NCBI GenBank assembly: GCA_034432755.1 | Contig: DAOUBQ010000018.1 | Location: 25,622 to 89,621, forward strand | Reading direction: 5' to 3' | From: UBA5195 sp034432755 | GTDB lineage: Bacteria; Chloroflexota; Anaerolineae; Anaerolineales; Villigracilaceae | Length of the DNA stretch: 64,000 bases | In this document: positions 41,757-49,825 of the stretch, piece by piece | How positions within the stretch are numbered: position 1 is the stretch's first letter | How the letters are laid out: every line of letters begins with the position of its first letter | Translations under genes and position numbers: made by a program | Notes under the pieces: generated by a model | The model's database searches: none | The model's input: the letters and a program-made list of their open reading frames with translations, nothing else | Told to the model about the DNA's origin: nothing

Positions 41757-42638
41757 ATGAACACCGGCGATTTCAACGGCTGGCCCACGCGCATCCTCGA
41801 AAACCAGTTCGTGCGGCTCGAATTCCTGGCCGCCTCCCCGCGCATTGTCCGCTTTTCACCCGCTGGCAAAGCCAACCTGTTCGCCGACTTGGGCAACGAA
41901 TACAACGAAACCCCCTACGGGCCATTCTACTTTCGGGGTGGGCATCGCCTGTGGCACGCGCCCGAAGCCATGCCCCGCACCTACATACCCGATCACGAAG
42001 GCACAGTTGTCAGCCAAATCCCCGGCGGCGTGCGCATGGACCAGCCCCCCGAACCCTGGACCCACATTGCCAAAAGCATCGAAATCCATCTCAATCACGA
42101 CCAACCTCAGGTCATCGTCCACCACGAACTGCGCAACGACGGCCCCTGGCCGGTAGAATTTGCCCCCTGGGCGCTCACCATGTTCCGGCTGGGCGGCGTA
42201 GGAATCTTCCCCCAACCGGTAGGGAATGCCGACCCGGCTGGCCTGCTTGCCAACCGCCAACTCGCCATCTGGCCTTACACCAAACTGGATGACCCACGCC
42301 TGACCCTGCGCGACGACTTCATCCTGCTGCGCGCCAGCGGCGGCCTGCCTCCCGTCAAAGTGGGCTACTTCAACCCGCACGGCTGGCAGGCCTACTATCT
42401 TGACGGCACGCTTTTCATCAAACGTTTTGACCCGCGTCCAGGCGCCAACTTTCCCGATGGAGGCTGTAACACCGAAACCTACACCAACCACAAATTTATC
42501 GAACTGGAAACCCTGGCCCCGCTCACCAAACTCGCCCCCGGCCAAACCGTCATCCACACTGAAACGTGGGAAATCTTCGAAGGACTCTCGCACCCCCTCA
42601 TCCCGCCCGCCCTGGCAGAAATTTTAAGCCGTATGTAA
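41757..42638 (+). CDS. Mutarotase-like beta-sandwich protein of unknown function
   Basis: 293 residues, rich in predicted beta strands, no signal peptide. The opening (RILENQFVRLEFLAASPRIV) and the later HHELRNDGPWPVEFAPWALT and TETWEIFEG stretches resemble DUF4380-like and galactose-mutarotase-fold proteins that bind or interconvert sugars. I see no certain catalytic histidine pair. It opens a forward block with a fucosidase, a ROK kinase and a permease, which fits a role in sugar handling. A GGAGAAAAACAAC ribosome site precedes the ATG. Confidence 0.72.
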   Translation: MNTGDFNGWPTRILENQFVRLEFLAASPRIVRFSPAGKANLFADLGNEYNETPYGPFYFRGGHRLWHAPEAMPRTYIPDHEGTVVSQIPGGVRMDQPPEPWTHIAKSIEIHLNHDQPQVIVHHELRNDGPWPVEFAPWALTMFRLGGVGIFPQPVGNADPAGLLANRQLAIWPYTKLDDPRLTLRDDFILLRASGGLPPVKVGYFNPHGWQAYYLDGTLFIKRFDPRPGANFPDGGCNTETYTNHKFIELETLAPLTKLAPGQTVIHTETWEIFEGLSHPLIPPALAEILSRM

Positions 42639-42674
42639 GCCGAATTAATTCCAGCTTACATACAGGAGAACACA

Positions 42675-43160
42675 ATAGACGCGCTTGAAGCCATCCGCAA
42701 ACGCCGCAGTACCCGCACCTTCACCGGCGAACCGATTCCTCGGGCTGACCTCGAAACCATCGTTGATGCCGGACGCCTGGCTGCCACCGGCCACAACCAA
42801 CAGCCCTGGGATTTCATTGTCGTCACCGACAAAGAAACCATCATGCAGTTCTTGCCCGCCGCGCCCTGGATTATCCAGGCTGGGGCGGTGATTGCGCTCG
42901 TTCTCGACCCCAAAACGCGCTGGTGGGTAGAAGACGGCGCTGCCGCCATCCAAAACATGCTGGTTGCCAGCACCGCGCTCGGCTACGGCGCATGTTGGAT
43001 TCAGGGCGATGTTACCCCGCGCGAGGAACATTTCAAGGATTTGCTCAATATCTCGGACGAAAAACGCCTGATGGCGCTGATACCGGTTGGGGTTCCGGCA
43101 GAAAACCCGCAGCGAGAGAAAAAGCCGCTCACGCAAGTCATCCACTGGGAAAAATTTTGA
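42675..43160 (+). CDS. Nitroreductase family protein with an apparent AUA start
   Basis: 161 residues if translation begins at ATA 42675, which follows AGGAG at a spacing of six. The protein then begins DALEAIRKRRSTRTF, the normal nitroreductase start, with R-S-T-R-x-F for FMN phosphate binding and AATGHNQQPWDFIVV near residue 40. No ATG, GTG or TTG occurs in frame until 42843, and that start would remove the FMN-binding N-terminus. The family comprises NAD(P)H-dependent flavin oxidoreductases; the substrate is unknown. Either AUA is used at reduced efficiency, or a point change or sequence error hit an ATG. Confidence 0.82.
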   Translation: MDALEAIRKRRSTRTFTGEPIPRADLETIVDAGRLAATGHNQQPWDFIVVTDKETIMQFLPAAPWIIQAGAVIALVLDPKTRWWVEDGAAAIQNMLVASTALGYGACWIQGDVTPREEHFKDLLNISDEKRLMALIPVGVPAENPQREKKPLTQVIHWEKF

Positions 43161-43168
43161 GAAAGATC

Positions 43169-44485
43169 ATGAAAACTTCCATCCACCCCCGTATCACCGC
43201 CCGCAACGAACGCACGCGCTGGTTCCGTCAGGCCCGCTTCGGCATGTTCATTCACTGGGGCTTATACGCCATTCCGGCGCGCGGCGAATGGGTGCGCAGC
43301 CACGAGCGCATCAGCAACGAAGACTATCAGCCCTTTTTCGAGGAATTCAACCCCTCGAATTATGACCCGCGCGCCTGGGCCAGGCTGGCCCGCCAGGCCG
43401 GGATGAAATACGCCGTGCTGACCGCCAAACACCACGACGGCTTCTGCCTGTTCGACAGCCAGTTGACCGACTACAAATCCACCAACACCCCCTGCCGCCG
43501 CGACCTGGTGTGCGAATATGTGGAAGCCTTCCGTGCCGAGGGGTTGCGAGTCGGCCTGTATTACTCCCTGCTCGACTGGCATCACCCCGATTACCCAGCC
43601 TACGGTGACCGCTTCCACCCCATGCGCGAGAATCTCGCTTACAAAGACCGCCCGCAAGACTTCAACCGCTACATCAACTACTTTCACGGCCAGGTACGTG
43701 AATTGCTCACCAACTACGGCCAAATTGACATCATCTGGTTCGATTTTTCCTACGACCAGATGAGCGGCGAAACCTGGCGCGCCGCCGAACTGGTGGAGAT
43801 GGCGCGCACCCTCCAGCCCGGTCTGCTGATTGACAACCGCCTCGACGCTTCAGGCGACACCAACCGCAGCATCGAGAGCCTGGAACCGCCCTCCTACTGC
43901 GGCGATTTTGCCTGCCCCGAACAAATCATCCCACCCGCAGGCCTGACCGATGATGCCGGGCGGCCCGTCCCCTGGGAAGCCTGCCTGACCCTCAACAATC
44001 ACTGGGGCTACTGCGCCGCCGACCACGATTACAAATCATCTCGCCAGGTGATTCGCGCCCTGGTGGAATGCGTCAGCAAGGGCGGCAACATGCTTCTCAA
44101 CGTTGGGCCAGATGCGCGCGGCGAAATCCCCGCCGAATCGGTTGAAATCCTCGAGCAAGTTGGAGACTGGATGCGCCGCAACAGCGAGAGCATCTACGCC
44201 TGCGACCGCGCTTCCTGTCCCAAACCAGAGTGGGGACGCTACACACAAAATGGCAACACGCTCTATGCTCACATCTTCGAGCGCGGCATCGGCCCGGTCA
44301 ACCTGCGCGGGCTGGGCGGCAAAATCCACAAGGCGCGCTTGCTGACCGATAGGTCGGAAATTAAACTCAACCGCCCCTGGAACACCCACGATTACCCCGA
44401 TGACGCCTTCATCGAATTCCCCTCTGCACGCCTGCCCGATGAAACCGATACGGTGGTGGCATTGCAGATAGAAACGGCATCTTGA
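43169..44485 (+). CDS. Alpha-L-fucosidase, GH29 family
   Basis: 438 residues from ATG 43169, eight bases after the nitroreductase stop. GH29 marks: FGMFIHWGLYAIPARGEWV near 24-42, KYAVLTAKHHDGFCLFDS near 80-97 and the nucleophile D192 in IDIIWFDFSYD. The C-terminal part (from about 350) is a beta-sandwich, with LLNVGPDARGEIP just before it. No signal peptide is seen, so it probably acts in the cytoplasm on imported fucosides. The acid/base residue is not conserved enough in this family to be placed by eye. Confidence 0.93.
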   Translation: MKTSIHPRITARNERTRWFRQARFGMFIHWGLYAIPARGEWVRSHERISNEDYQPFFEEFNPSNYDPRAWARLARQAGMKYAVLTAKHHDGFCLFDSQLTDYKSTNTPCRRDLVCEYVEAFRAEGLRVGLYYSLLDWHHPDYPAYGDRFHPMRENLAYKDRPQDFNRYINYFHGQVRELLTNYGQIDIIWFDFSYDQMSGETWRAAELVEMARTLQPGLLIDNRLDASGDTNRSIESLEPPSYCGDFACPEQIIPPAGLTDDAGRPVPWEACLTLNNHWGYCAADHDYKSSRQVIRALVECVSKGGNMLLNVGPDARGEIPAESVEILEQVGDWMRRNSESIYACDRASCPKPEWGRYTQNGNTLYAHIFERGIGPVNLRGLGGKIHKARLLTDRSEIKLNRPWNTHDYPDDAFIEFPSARLPDETDTVVALQIETAS

Positions 44486-44536
44486 TGATAAAATCACCCC
44501 GCATTTTTATCTTGTTGAGAAAGGCATTCCCACAGC

Positions 44537-45574
44537 ATGAGCATTTCACGAGCCGTTTACATCGGCACTGATAGCGGCGCCACCACCTCCAAAACCGGCG
44601 GCGTGTGGAGCGACGGAACCACCATTTCGACCAAACTGTTGCAAAAACCCACCAACGCCCAGCACGGCACAGCCGCCGTCATCCGCGGCTGGGTAGATGG
44701 TGTCAACGAATACCTCGAACAAAACAGTCTCTCCTGGGACCAGGTGCAGGGTGTGGGGCTGGCTATTCCCGGCCCGTATCAGCGGTACGGTGTATTAGAC
44801 CGTTCTGCCAACCTGCCCGTCAGCTTCGCCGGCTGGGACGTGCATACCGAATATAGCAGCGCCCTGGCCGAACGCGCCGGTCGGGCGGTTCCGCTTGTAG
44901 TCGGCAATGACGGCAACTACGGCGGCGTGGCCGAAGCCCAGCGCGTGCGTGGTAATGGCAACAGTACCGTCCTCATGCTGGCCCCCGGCTCTGGCCTGGG
45001 CGTGGCTTATATTGATAGTCATGGCCTGCCGCTCGAGGGCGATACCCTGGCTGGCATGGAAGGCGGACACATGCCCGCCCCTCTGCATCTGCTTGGTGCC
45101 AAACCATACCCCTGCGGCTGTGGCAAAGACTGGGGCTGCTTTGAAGTCTACACCACCATTTCGGGCCTGCCCTACCTGCTGGCCGAAAAACTGGAAAAAT
45201 ATCCCGACCATCCTCTGGCGAAATCCAACGCACCAGTTAAAGAAAAAGTGTTGGCCCTGCGCGGGCTGGCCCAACACGGCGACCCGCTGGCAAGCGAAAT
45301 TTTTGACTTCCAGGCGCGCGCCATGGGCCTGCACGTCGCCAACCTGGCCATGGCGCTCGACCCGACTTTTGTGGTCATTGGCGGCGGGTTGATGGACCCC
45401 GAAGCCACCACCGAAGCCTTCCGCGAGCGCTACCTGCGCATCATCCGCGAGACGGCCCATCCTTACCTGTGGCCGGCCCAGCGCAACCGCATTACCATCG
45501 TCCCTGCCACCCTGGGCGACCTGTCGCAAGCCATCGGTGCAGCCTTGGTCGCGCTCTATAAAGCGCGCTCATAG
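44537..45574 (+). CDS. ROK-family sugar kinase
   Basis: 345 residues. ATP-binding start IGTDSGATTSKTGGVW, catalytic D125 in VVGNDGNYG, APGSGLGVAYI near 149, and the ROK zinc motif with H178, C193, C195 and C201 (PCGCGKDWGCFEVY). This combination is typical of ROK sugar kinases acting on glucose or N-acetylhexosamines. No N-terminal helix-turn-helix, so it is an enzyme rather than a ROK repressor. It lies between the fucosidase and a permease gene (eight bases apart), which supports a role in sugar use. Confidence 0.9.
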   Translation: MSISRAVYIGTDSGATTSKTGGVWSDGTTISTKLLQKPTNAQHGTAAVIRGWVDGVNEYLEQNSLSWDQVQGVGLAIPGPYQRYGVLDRSANLPVSFAGWDVHTEYSSALAERAGRAVPLVVGNDGNYGGVAEAQRVRGNGNSTVLMLAPGSGLGVAYIDSHGLPLEGDTLAGMEGGHMPAPLHLLGAKPYPCGCGKDWGCFEVYTTISGLPYLLAEKLEKYPDHPLAKSNAPVKEKVLALRGLAQHGDPLASEIFDFQARAMGLHVANLAMALDPTFVVIGGGLMDPEATTEAFRERYLRIIRETAHPYLWPAQRNRITIVPATLGDLSQAIGAALVALYKARS

Positions 45575-45582
45575 CGATATCC

Positions 45583-47355
45583 ATGACCCCGCAACAATGG
45601 ATCATCTTTGGCACCCTCTTGATGACCCTGCTCCTGTTCGTCAGCGGGCGCTGGCGTTATGACGTCGTCGCCCTGCTGGCCTTGCTGGTCGTGACCCTGA
45701 CCGGGCTCATTCCAGTCGAGCGCGCTTTTAGCGGATTCAGCAACCCGGCAGTCGTCACCGTTGCGGCGGTGCTGGTGCTGAGCCGGGGCCTGCAAAACTC
45801 AGGCATTGTGGATTGGATGGGGGGCAAGTTATCCATGCTCAAAGGCGGAATCACCATCCAGTTGCTGGCCCTGACGGGTATTGTCGCCGTTCTCTCGGCC
45901 TTCATGAACAACGTCGGCGCGCTTGCCTTGCTCCTGCCGGTTGTGCTAGATTTATCGCGCAAGAAAAATATCCCTGCTTCGGCGCTGCTCATGCCACTGG
46001 CCTTTGCTTCGCTCTTGGGCGGCATGACCACTCTGATTGGCACCCCGCCCAACATCATCGCCGCCTCGTTTCGCCAGCAGGCAGTGGGTGAGCCGTTCCG
46101 CATGTTCGATTTCTCGCCGGTTGGGGTCGGCGTGGCAGTGGCCGGGATTCTTTTCATCGCGCTGGTCGGCTGGCGGCTGATTCCGGCCCGGCGCAGCGCG
46201 GCATCCGGCTCGCTGTTCGAGATAGAAAATTACGTCACCGAAGTGCAAATCCCCGCCGATTCAGACTTGGCGGGCAAACGCCTGCGCGACATCAAGGACT
46301 TCACCCGCGCCGAAGCGATGGTCATCGGGCTGGTGCGCGGGCGCGAGCGGCGCATGGAACCTTCGGCGCAAACCAAGTTGCAGGCTGAGGACATCCTGAT
46401 GGTGAGCGCCGATACCGAAAACATCAAGCGGCTGGTCGAAACATCGCGGCTGGAGTTGGTCGGCAGCAAAAAAATCGGCAAAGTTGACCTGGAATCGGAC
46501 GATGTGACCCTGCTGGAAGTCGTCGTGACTGAAAATTCCCTGCTCTTGGGCAACACGGCCCGCAGCCTGAACCTGCGCGCCAACTACGGCATCAACCTGC
46601 TGGCCGTTTCGCGCCAAGGACAAGTGCTGCGCCACCGCCTCGATAGAATCCGTTTTCGCAGCGGCGATGTCTTGCTGCTGCAAAGCCATGTCGAGACCCT
46701 GCGGGAGACCGCCAATACGCTCGGCTGCCTGCCGCTGGCCGGACGCGGGCTACGCATTCAACCCGCGCGCAAAATGCTGCTGGCGCTGGCGATTTTCGGC
46801 GGCGCGCTCCTACTGGCCGCCCTGGGATGGCTCCCGGCCCAGGTCTCGTTTGTGGCAGCGGTGGTGGCTATGGTGATTGTGCGCATCGTCACCCTGCGCG
46901 AGGCCTACGAGAGCGTTGATTGGCCGATTTTGATTCTGCTAGGGGCAATGATTCCAGTCGGCGAAGCGCTCGAAACCACCGGCGGGGCCAAACTGCTGGC
47001 CGGATCGCTCTTGCGGGCCTCCCACTCCATACCCGCCGAGTTCGCCCTGGTGATACTGCTGGTCGCCACGATGTTTCTTTCGGACGTCGTGAACAACGCC
47101 GCAGCCGTCGTCTTGATGGCGCCCATCGGAATCGGCGTGGCGCGCGGATTGGGCGTATCGGTAGACCCCTTCTTGATGGCAATCACCATCGGGGCCTCGT
47201 GCGCCTTCCTGACCCCCATCGGACACCAGTCAAATACGCTGGTGATGGGCCCCGGCGGCTACCAATTCGGCGACTACTGGCGGATGGGCCTGCTGTTGGA
47301 AGTCATCATCGCGCTGGTTGCGATTCCGTTGATATTAATTTTCTGGCCTTTGTAA
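45583..47355 (+). CDS. SLC13-type anion permease with two RCK_C domains
   Basis: 590 residues. N-terminal helices (about 1-195) include AFSGFSNPAVVTVAAVLVL, AFMNNVGALALLLPV and the TLIGTPPNII signature. A cytoplasmic loop of about 180 residues holds two TrkA_C/RCK_C domains (about 205-295 and 300-375; IPADSDLAGKRLRDI is typical). C-terminal helices repeat the pattern with FLSDVVNNAAAVVLMAPIGI and FLTPIGHQSNTLVMGP. Relatives transport sulfate, dicarboxylates or other anions with Na+. The substrate here is unknown; sugar-acid or dicarboxylate uptake would fit the neighbours. Possible Na+ coupling would link it to the Mrp antiporter. Confidence 0.9.
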   Translation: MTPQQWIIFGTLLMTLLLFVSGRWRYDVVALLALLVVTLTGLIPVERAFSGFSNPAVVTVAAVLVLSRGLQNSGIVDWMGGKLSMLKGGITIQLLALTGIVAVLSAFMNNVGALALLLPVVLDLSRKKNIPASALLMPLAFASLLGGMTTLIGTPPNIIAASFRQQAVGEPFRMFDFSPVGVGVAVAGILFIALVGWRLIPARRSAASGSLFEIENYVTEVQIPADSDLAGKRLRDIKDFTRAEAMVIGLVRGRERRMEPSAQTKLQAEDILMVSADTENIKRLVETSRLELVGSKKIGKVDLESDDVTLLEVVVTENSLLLGNTARSLNLRANYGINLLAVSRQGQVLRHRLDRIRFRSGDVLLLQSHVETLRETANTLGCLPLAGRGLRIQPARKMLLALAIFGGALLLAALGWLPAQVSFVAAVVAMVIVRIVTLREAYESVDWPILILLGAMIPVGEALETTGGAKLLAGSLLRASHSIPAEFALVILLVATMFLSDVVNNAAAVVLMAPIGIGVARGLGVSVDPFLMAITIGASCAFLTPIGHQSNTLVMGPGGYQFGDYWRMGLLLEVIIALVAIPLILIFWPL

Positions 47356-47430
47356 AATCCACAACGCCAACATGGACAATCCGCAAGCCTTCAATGCAAT
47401 CCTCGAGGCATTCCTGAAAAACAAGCGAAG

Positions 47431-47474
47431 CAAAAAACAACCGTCCCGAAGGTTTCAGAACCTTCGGGACGGTT
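47431..47474 (-). terminator. Terminator of the toxin-antitoxin operon, hairpin repeat copy 2
   Basis: Sixteen-base perfect arms (AACCGTCCCGAAGGTT and complement, 47439-47474) followed on the reverse strand by GTTTTTTG. It lies three bases beyond the toxin stop and between converging genes. Arms match the hairpin at 27535-27565. Confidence 0.8.
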
Positions 47475-47476
47475 GT

Positions 47477-47743
47477 TCATGGGTTTTTGAGCGTTTCATC
47501 GTGTTTCCCGGCAGCGCGGAGCAGGAGAATATCGCCGGGCAAACGCTGGTATGTCATTCGGTAGGACTGGTCGATTCGTGCTTCGTAGATTCCCGGCGCG
47601 CCCTGAATGGGTTTGGTCTGCAAAGACGGGTGGCGCGGATTTTCGGCCAGCAGGCGCAGCGTTTTCAGCACCTTCTTCTGGATTTCCGGCGGCAGGAGCC
47701 GAAAAGCCTGCCGGAATCTCTCTGTCAGTTCAACTTCCGGCAT
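47477..47743 (-). CDS. RelE/ParE-type toxin
   Basis: 88 residues. FRLLPPEIQKKVLKTLRLL is the helical hairpin of the fold; GIYEARIDQSYRMTYQRL and the C-terminal LLRAAGKHDETL match the RelE/ParE/YafQ superfamily. Whether it cleaves mRNA at the ribosome (RelE) or targets gyrase (ParE) cannot be read. The start overlaps the antitoxin gene by 14 bases, as usual for such pairs. Confidence 0.85.
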   Translation of the reverse strand: MPEVELTERFRQAFRLLPPEIQKKVLKTLRLLAENPRHPSLQTKPIQGAPGIYEARIDQSYRMTYQRLPGDILLLRAAGKHDETLKNP

Positions 47744-48032
47744 TGGAGAGTTTCTTTAGGTCTGCTACTGCGTCATCTACATTCTGGTAGCGATGCACGC
47801 GCCCGGATTCGATATCGGCCTGGGCTTCCTTCTCCATCTTCTGCCAATGTTCTTTCCAAAACCAGGCCTGGCCGGGCGGGATGACTTCCAGACGGCTGAT
47901 AACAACCTGGCCCTGTTCATTGAATGAAAACGCCAAGTCATCCCCTTCGCGCAGGTTCAATTGCGCGCGGATTTCTGCCGGAAGCGTCACCTGGCCCTTA
48001 GAGCGCAGGCGTGTTTTGAAATAAGCATCCAT
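47730..48032 (-). CDS. AbrB/MazE-type antitoxin
   Basis: 100 residues from ATG 48032, preceded by GGAGAATCGTAC. The swapped-hairpin AbrB domain is RSKGQVTLPAEIRAQLNLREGDDLAF at about residues 10-35; the C-terminal part (EHWQKMEKEAQADIESGR and DDAVADLKKL) is helical and should neutralise the toxin. An AbrB-type antitoxin with a RelE-type toxin is a mixed but recurring pairing. The complex is expected to repress its own promoter. Confidence 0.86.
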   Translation of the reverse strand: MDAYFKTRLRSKGQVTLPAEIRAQLNLREGDDLAFSFNEQGQVVISRLEVIPPGQAWFWKEHWQKMEKEAQADIESGRVHRYQNVDDAVADLKKLSNAGS

Positions 48033-48087
48033 TGTACGATTCTCCAACTTTCTGATATTCTAACATAAATAAATCCGCGTCATCATA

Positions 48088-48131
48088 TATAAAAATCGCG
48101 CCGAAGGTGACGAAGCCCTCGGCGCGATTAA
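48088..48131 (-). terminator. Terminator of the fumarase operon
   Basis: On the reverse strand AATCGCGCCGAGGG pairs with CCTTCGGCGCGATT (small internal mismatch) followed by TTTATAT. Located about 90 bases after the second fumarase subunit stop. Confidence 0.75.
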
Positions 48132-48220
48132 TCATGCTTCTTTCGTTATTTGCCGAACGCAGACAAGAGCATCTATTTCGGTTGTTCTCCGCGTATTCCG
48201 TGTCCATCCGCGTCCAAATC

Positions 48221-48847
48221 TTAATATGGTTTCGCCAATAGATCCTCGAACACTTTTTTCGAGGCTTCATCCACCACCGCGTGCTGACTGCCGCCGTGAC
48301 TGTCCATCGTCACCACGACGGGGAAATCCCTGACTTCGATGACCCACAGCGCTTCGGGGACGCCGAACTCCAGTTTGAAAACGCCCAAAACCTTTGTCAC
48401 GCTCTGGGCGATATAAGAAGCCGCCCCGCCGATGGCGTGCAGATAAACTCCTGGCGTTTCCTGGCAGCCTTTGAGTGTTTTTGCGCCCATGCCGCCCTTG
48501 CCGATGACGCCCTTCACGTTAAAGTGCTTCATTACATCGGCCTGGTATGGCTCCTCGCGGATGGAGGTGGTTGGCCCAGCAGCCACGAATTTGTATTCAC
48601 CGTTTTCATCCTTGCTGACCACCGGCCCACAGTGATAAATCATGCTGCCATTGAGCAGTTTCTTGAGTTCTTCGTACACTTGCAAATCATCGCCCTTTGG
48701 CTCTTTGGTCTTCTTGATGAACGTTTCCATCATCCACTTGTGGGCGGCATCACGCCCGGTCACCATCACGCCGTTGAGCAACACCGGTTCGCCCACGCGC
48801 AATTCGCGGATGGCTTCGTCGCTGGTGGGTAATTGTATTTCGCGCAT
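48221..48847 (-). CDS. Class I fumarate hydratase, beta (C-terminal) subunit
   Basis: 208 residues from ATG 48847, preceded by GCAGGAGGATCATT; a longer frame is out of keeping with the family. Motifs: GRDAAHKWMMETF near 33, MIYHCGPVVSKDENG, FVAAGPTTSIREEPY and IGKGGMGAKTLKG. It corresponds to the C-terminal domain of class I fumarases/tartrate dehydratases, split into two genes as in many anaerobes and thermophiles. With the alpha subunit it interconverts fumarate and malate in the TCA cycle; tartrate dehydratase is the alternative reading. Confidence 0.92.
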   Translation of the reverse strand: MREIQLPTSDEAIRELRVGEPVLLNGVMVTGRDAAHKWMMETFIKKTKEPKGDDLQVYEELKKLLNGSMIYHCGPVVSKDENGEYKFVAAGPTTSIREEPYQADVMKHFNVKGVIGKGGMGAKTLKGCQETPGVYLHAIGGAASYIAQSVTKVLGVFKLEFGVPEALWVIEVRDFPVVVTMDSHGGSQHAVVDEASKKVFEDLLAKPY

Positions 48848-48861
48848 AATGATCCTCCTGC

Positions 48862-48883
48862 AGGGGCGGGTTACCCCGCCCCT
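48862..48883. repeat. GC-rich hairpin between the fumarase subunit genes
   Basis: Perfect nine-base arms AGGGGCGGG / CCCGCCCCT with a TTAC loop, just before the ribosome site of the beta subunit gene. May protect or pause the transcript between the two cistrons; no T run. Confidence 0.7.
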
Positions 48884-48888
48884 ACGCA

Positions 48889-49764
48889 TCAATCGTAAAC
48901 AACCTCGTCGCCTTTCACCACCATCTTGCGGCGGCGGTAGGCCCAGCACATGTAAGAAACTGACACGAAATAACTGGCCGGCAGGCGATGCAGGCCGGTG
49001 ATTTTGGTGTCAATGACTGTCGTCTGACCGCCGAAGCCCATCGGGCCAATGCCCATCTGGTTCGATTCATCAGTCAGGCGTTCTTCGAGAGCGGCCACTT
49101 CGGGGTCGGGGTTGCGCTCGCCGATTTTGCCGAACAGGATTTCTTTGGACTTGATGTAGGAAGACCCCCGGTCGCCGCCGATGGCAACGCCCAAAATGCC
49201 GGGCGCACAGCCCTGGCCCTGGGCTTTTTGGACCGCATCGAGGACGACTTTGCGCACCCCGGCCAGGTCTCGCCCCGCGCCCAGGCTGTTGTTCGGAAGC
49301 GAGTACTGCGCCCCCACGTTTTCGCAGCCGCCGCCTTTGAGCATTAACTCGATGGTCAGCGGTTCATCGGCATCCACTTCTTCAAAGTGAATGTAGGGAA
49401 AGTCTTCGCCGCCCAGGTTGTTGCCGCTGTTTTTGTCGTACAGGGCGTCTACCGCGTTGGGGCGCATGTACGATTTTTGGGTGGCAATCACCATTGCGTC
49501 CCGAATCATCTGGCGCAGTTTGCGGGTGCTCCAGCCTTCGGGGTAGTGGACGTAGAAAATGGGCGTGCCGGTATCCTGGCAGATGGGTGTGGAGTTTTTT
49601 CGGGAGAGTTCCACGTTTTTGAGAATGGTCTCCAGCGCGCCGCGCGCGGCCGAACCGGGCGATTCTTTTTCCACCGCCGCCCGCAGGCGCTCCTCCACGT
49701 CCGCAGGCAGGTCGCTGGAGGTGCGGCGGATAAATTCGACGATTTCATAGGTCAAATCTCGCAT
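48889..49764 (-). CDS. Class I fumarate hydratase, alpha (N-terminal) subunit
   Basis: 291 residues. Cysteines placed to bind the [4Fe-4S] cluster are C62 (PICQDTG), C147 (GGGCENVG) and C186 (GQGCAPGILG), all in conserved surroundings. GGDRGSSYIKSKEI and GIGPMGFGGQTTV are further family marks. The cluster binds and activates the substrate, so the enzyme is oxygen-sensitive, consistent with an anaerobic or microaerobic life. It lies 41 bases upstream of the beta subunit on the same strand; GGAGGCAAAAC precedes the ATG. Confidence 0.94.
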   Translation of the reverse strand: MRDLTYEIVEFIRRTSSDLPADVEERLRAAVEKESPGSAARGALETILKNVELSRKNSTPICQDTGTPIFYVHYPEGWSTRKLRQMIRDAMVIATQKSYMRPNAVDALYDKNSGNNLGGEDFPYIHFEEVDADEPLTIELMLKGGGCENVGAQYSLPNNSLGAGRDLAGVRKVVLDAVQKAQGQGCAPGILGVAIGGDRGSSYIKSKEILFGKIGERNPDPEVAALEERLTDESNQMGIGPMGFGGQTTVIDTKITGLHRLPASYFVSVSYMCWAYRRRKMVVKGDEVVYD

Positions 49765-49802
49765 GTTTTGCCTCCGTTGGAATGTTTTTATGATACACCA
49801 AA

Positions 49803-49825
49803 GTAACGCGAAATTAAGTTCGCGT
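49803..49825 (-). terminator. Hairpin overlapping the stop of the BioF2-type acetyltransferase gene
   Basis: GTAACGCGAA / TTCGCGTTAC arms around a short loop; the stop codon lies in the loop. Followed on the reverse strand by TTT only, so it is a weak terminator candidate. Confidence 0.45.

Noticed and set aside
42843..43160. Nitroreductase starting at ATG 42843
   Set aside because: This would delete the FMN-binding first 56 residues, whose homology to the family is plain in the upstream frame.
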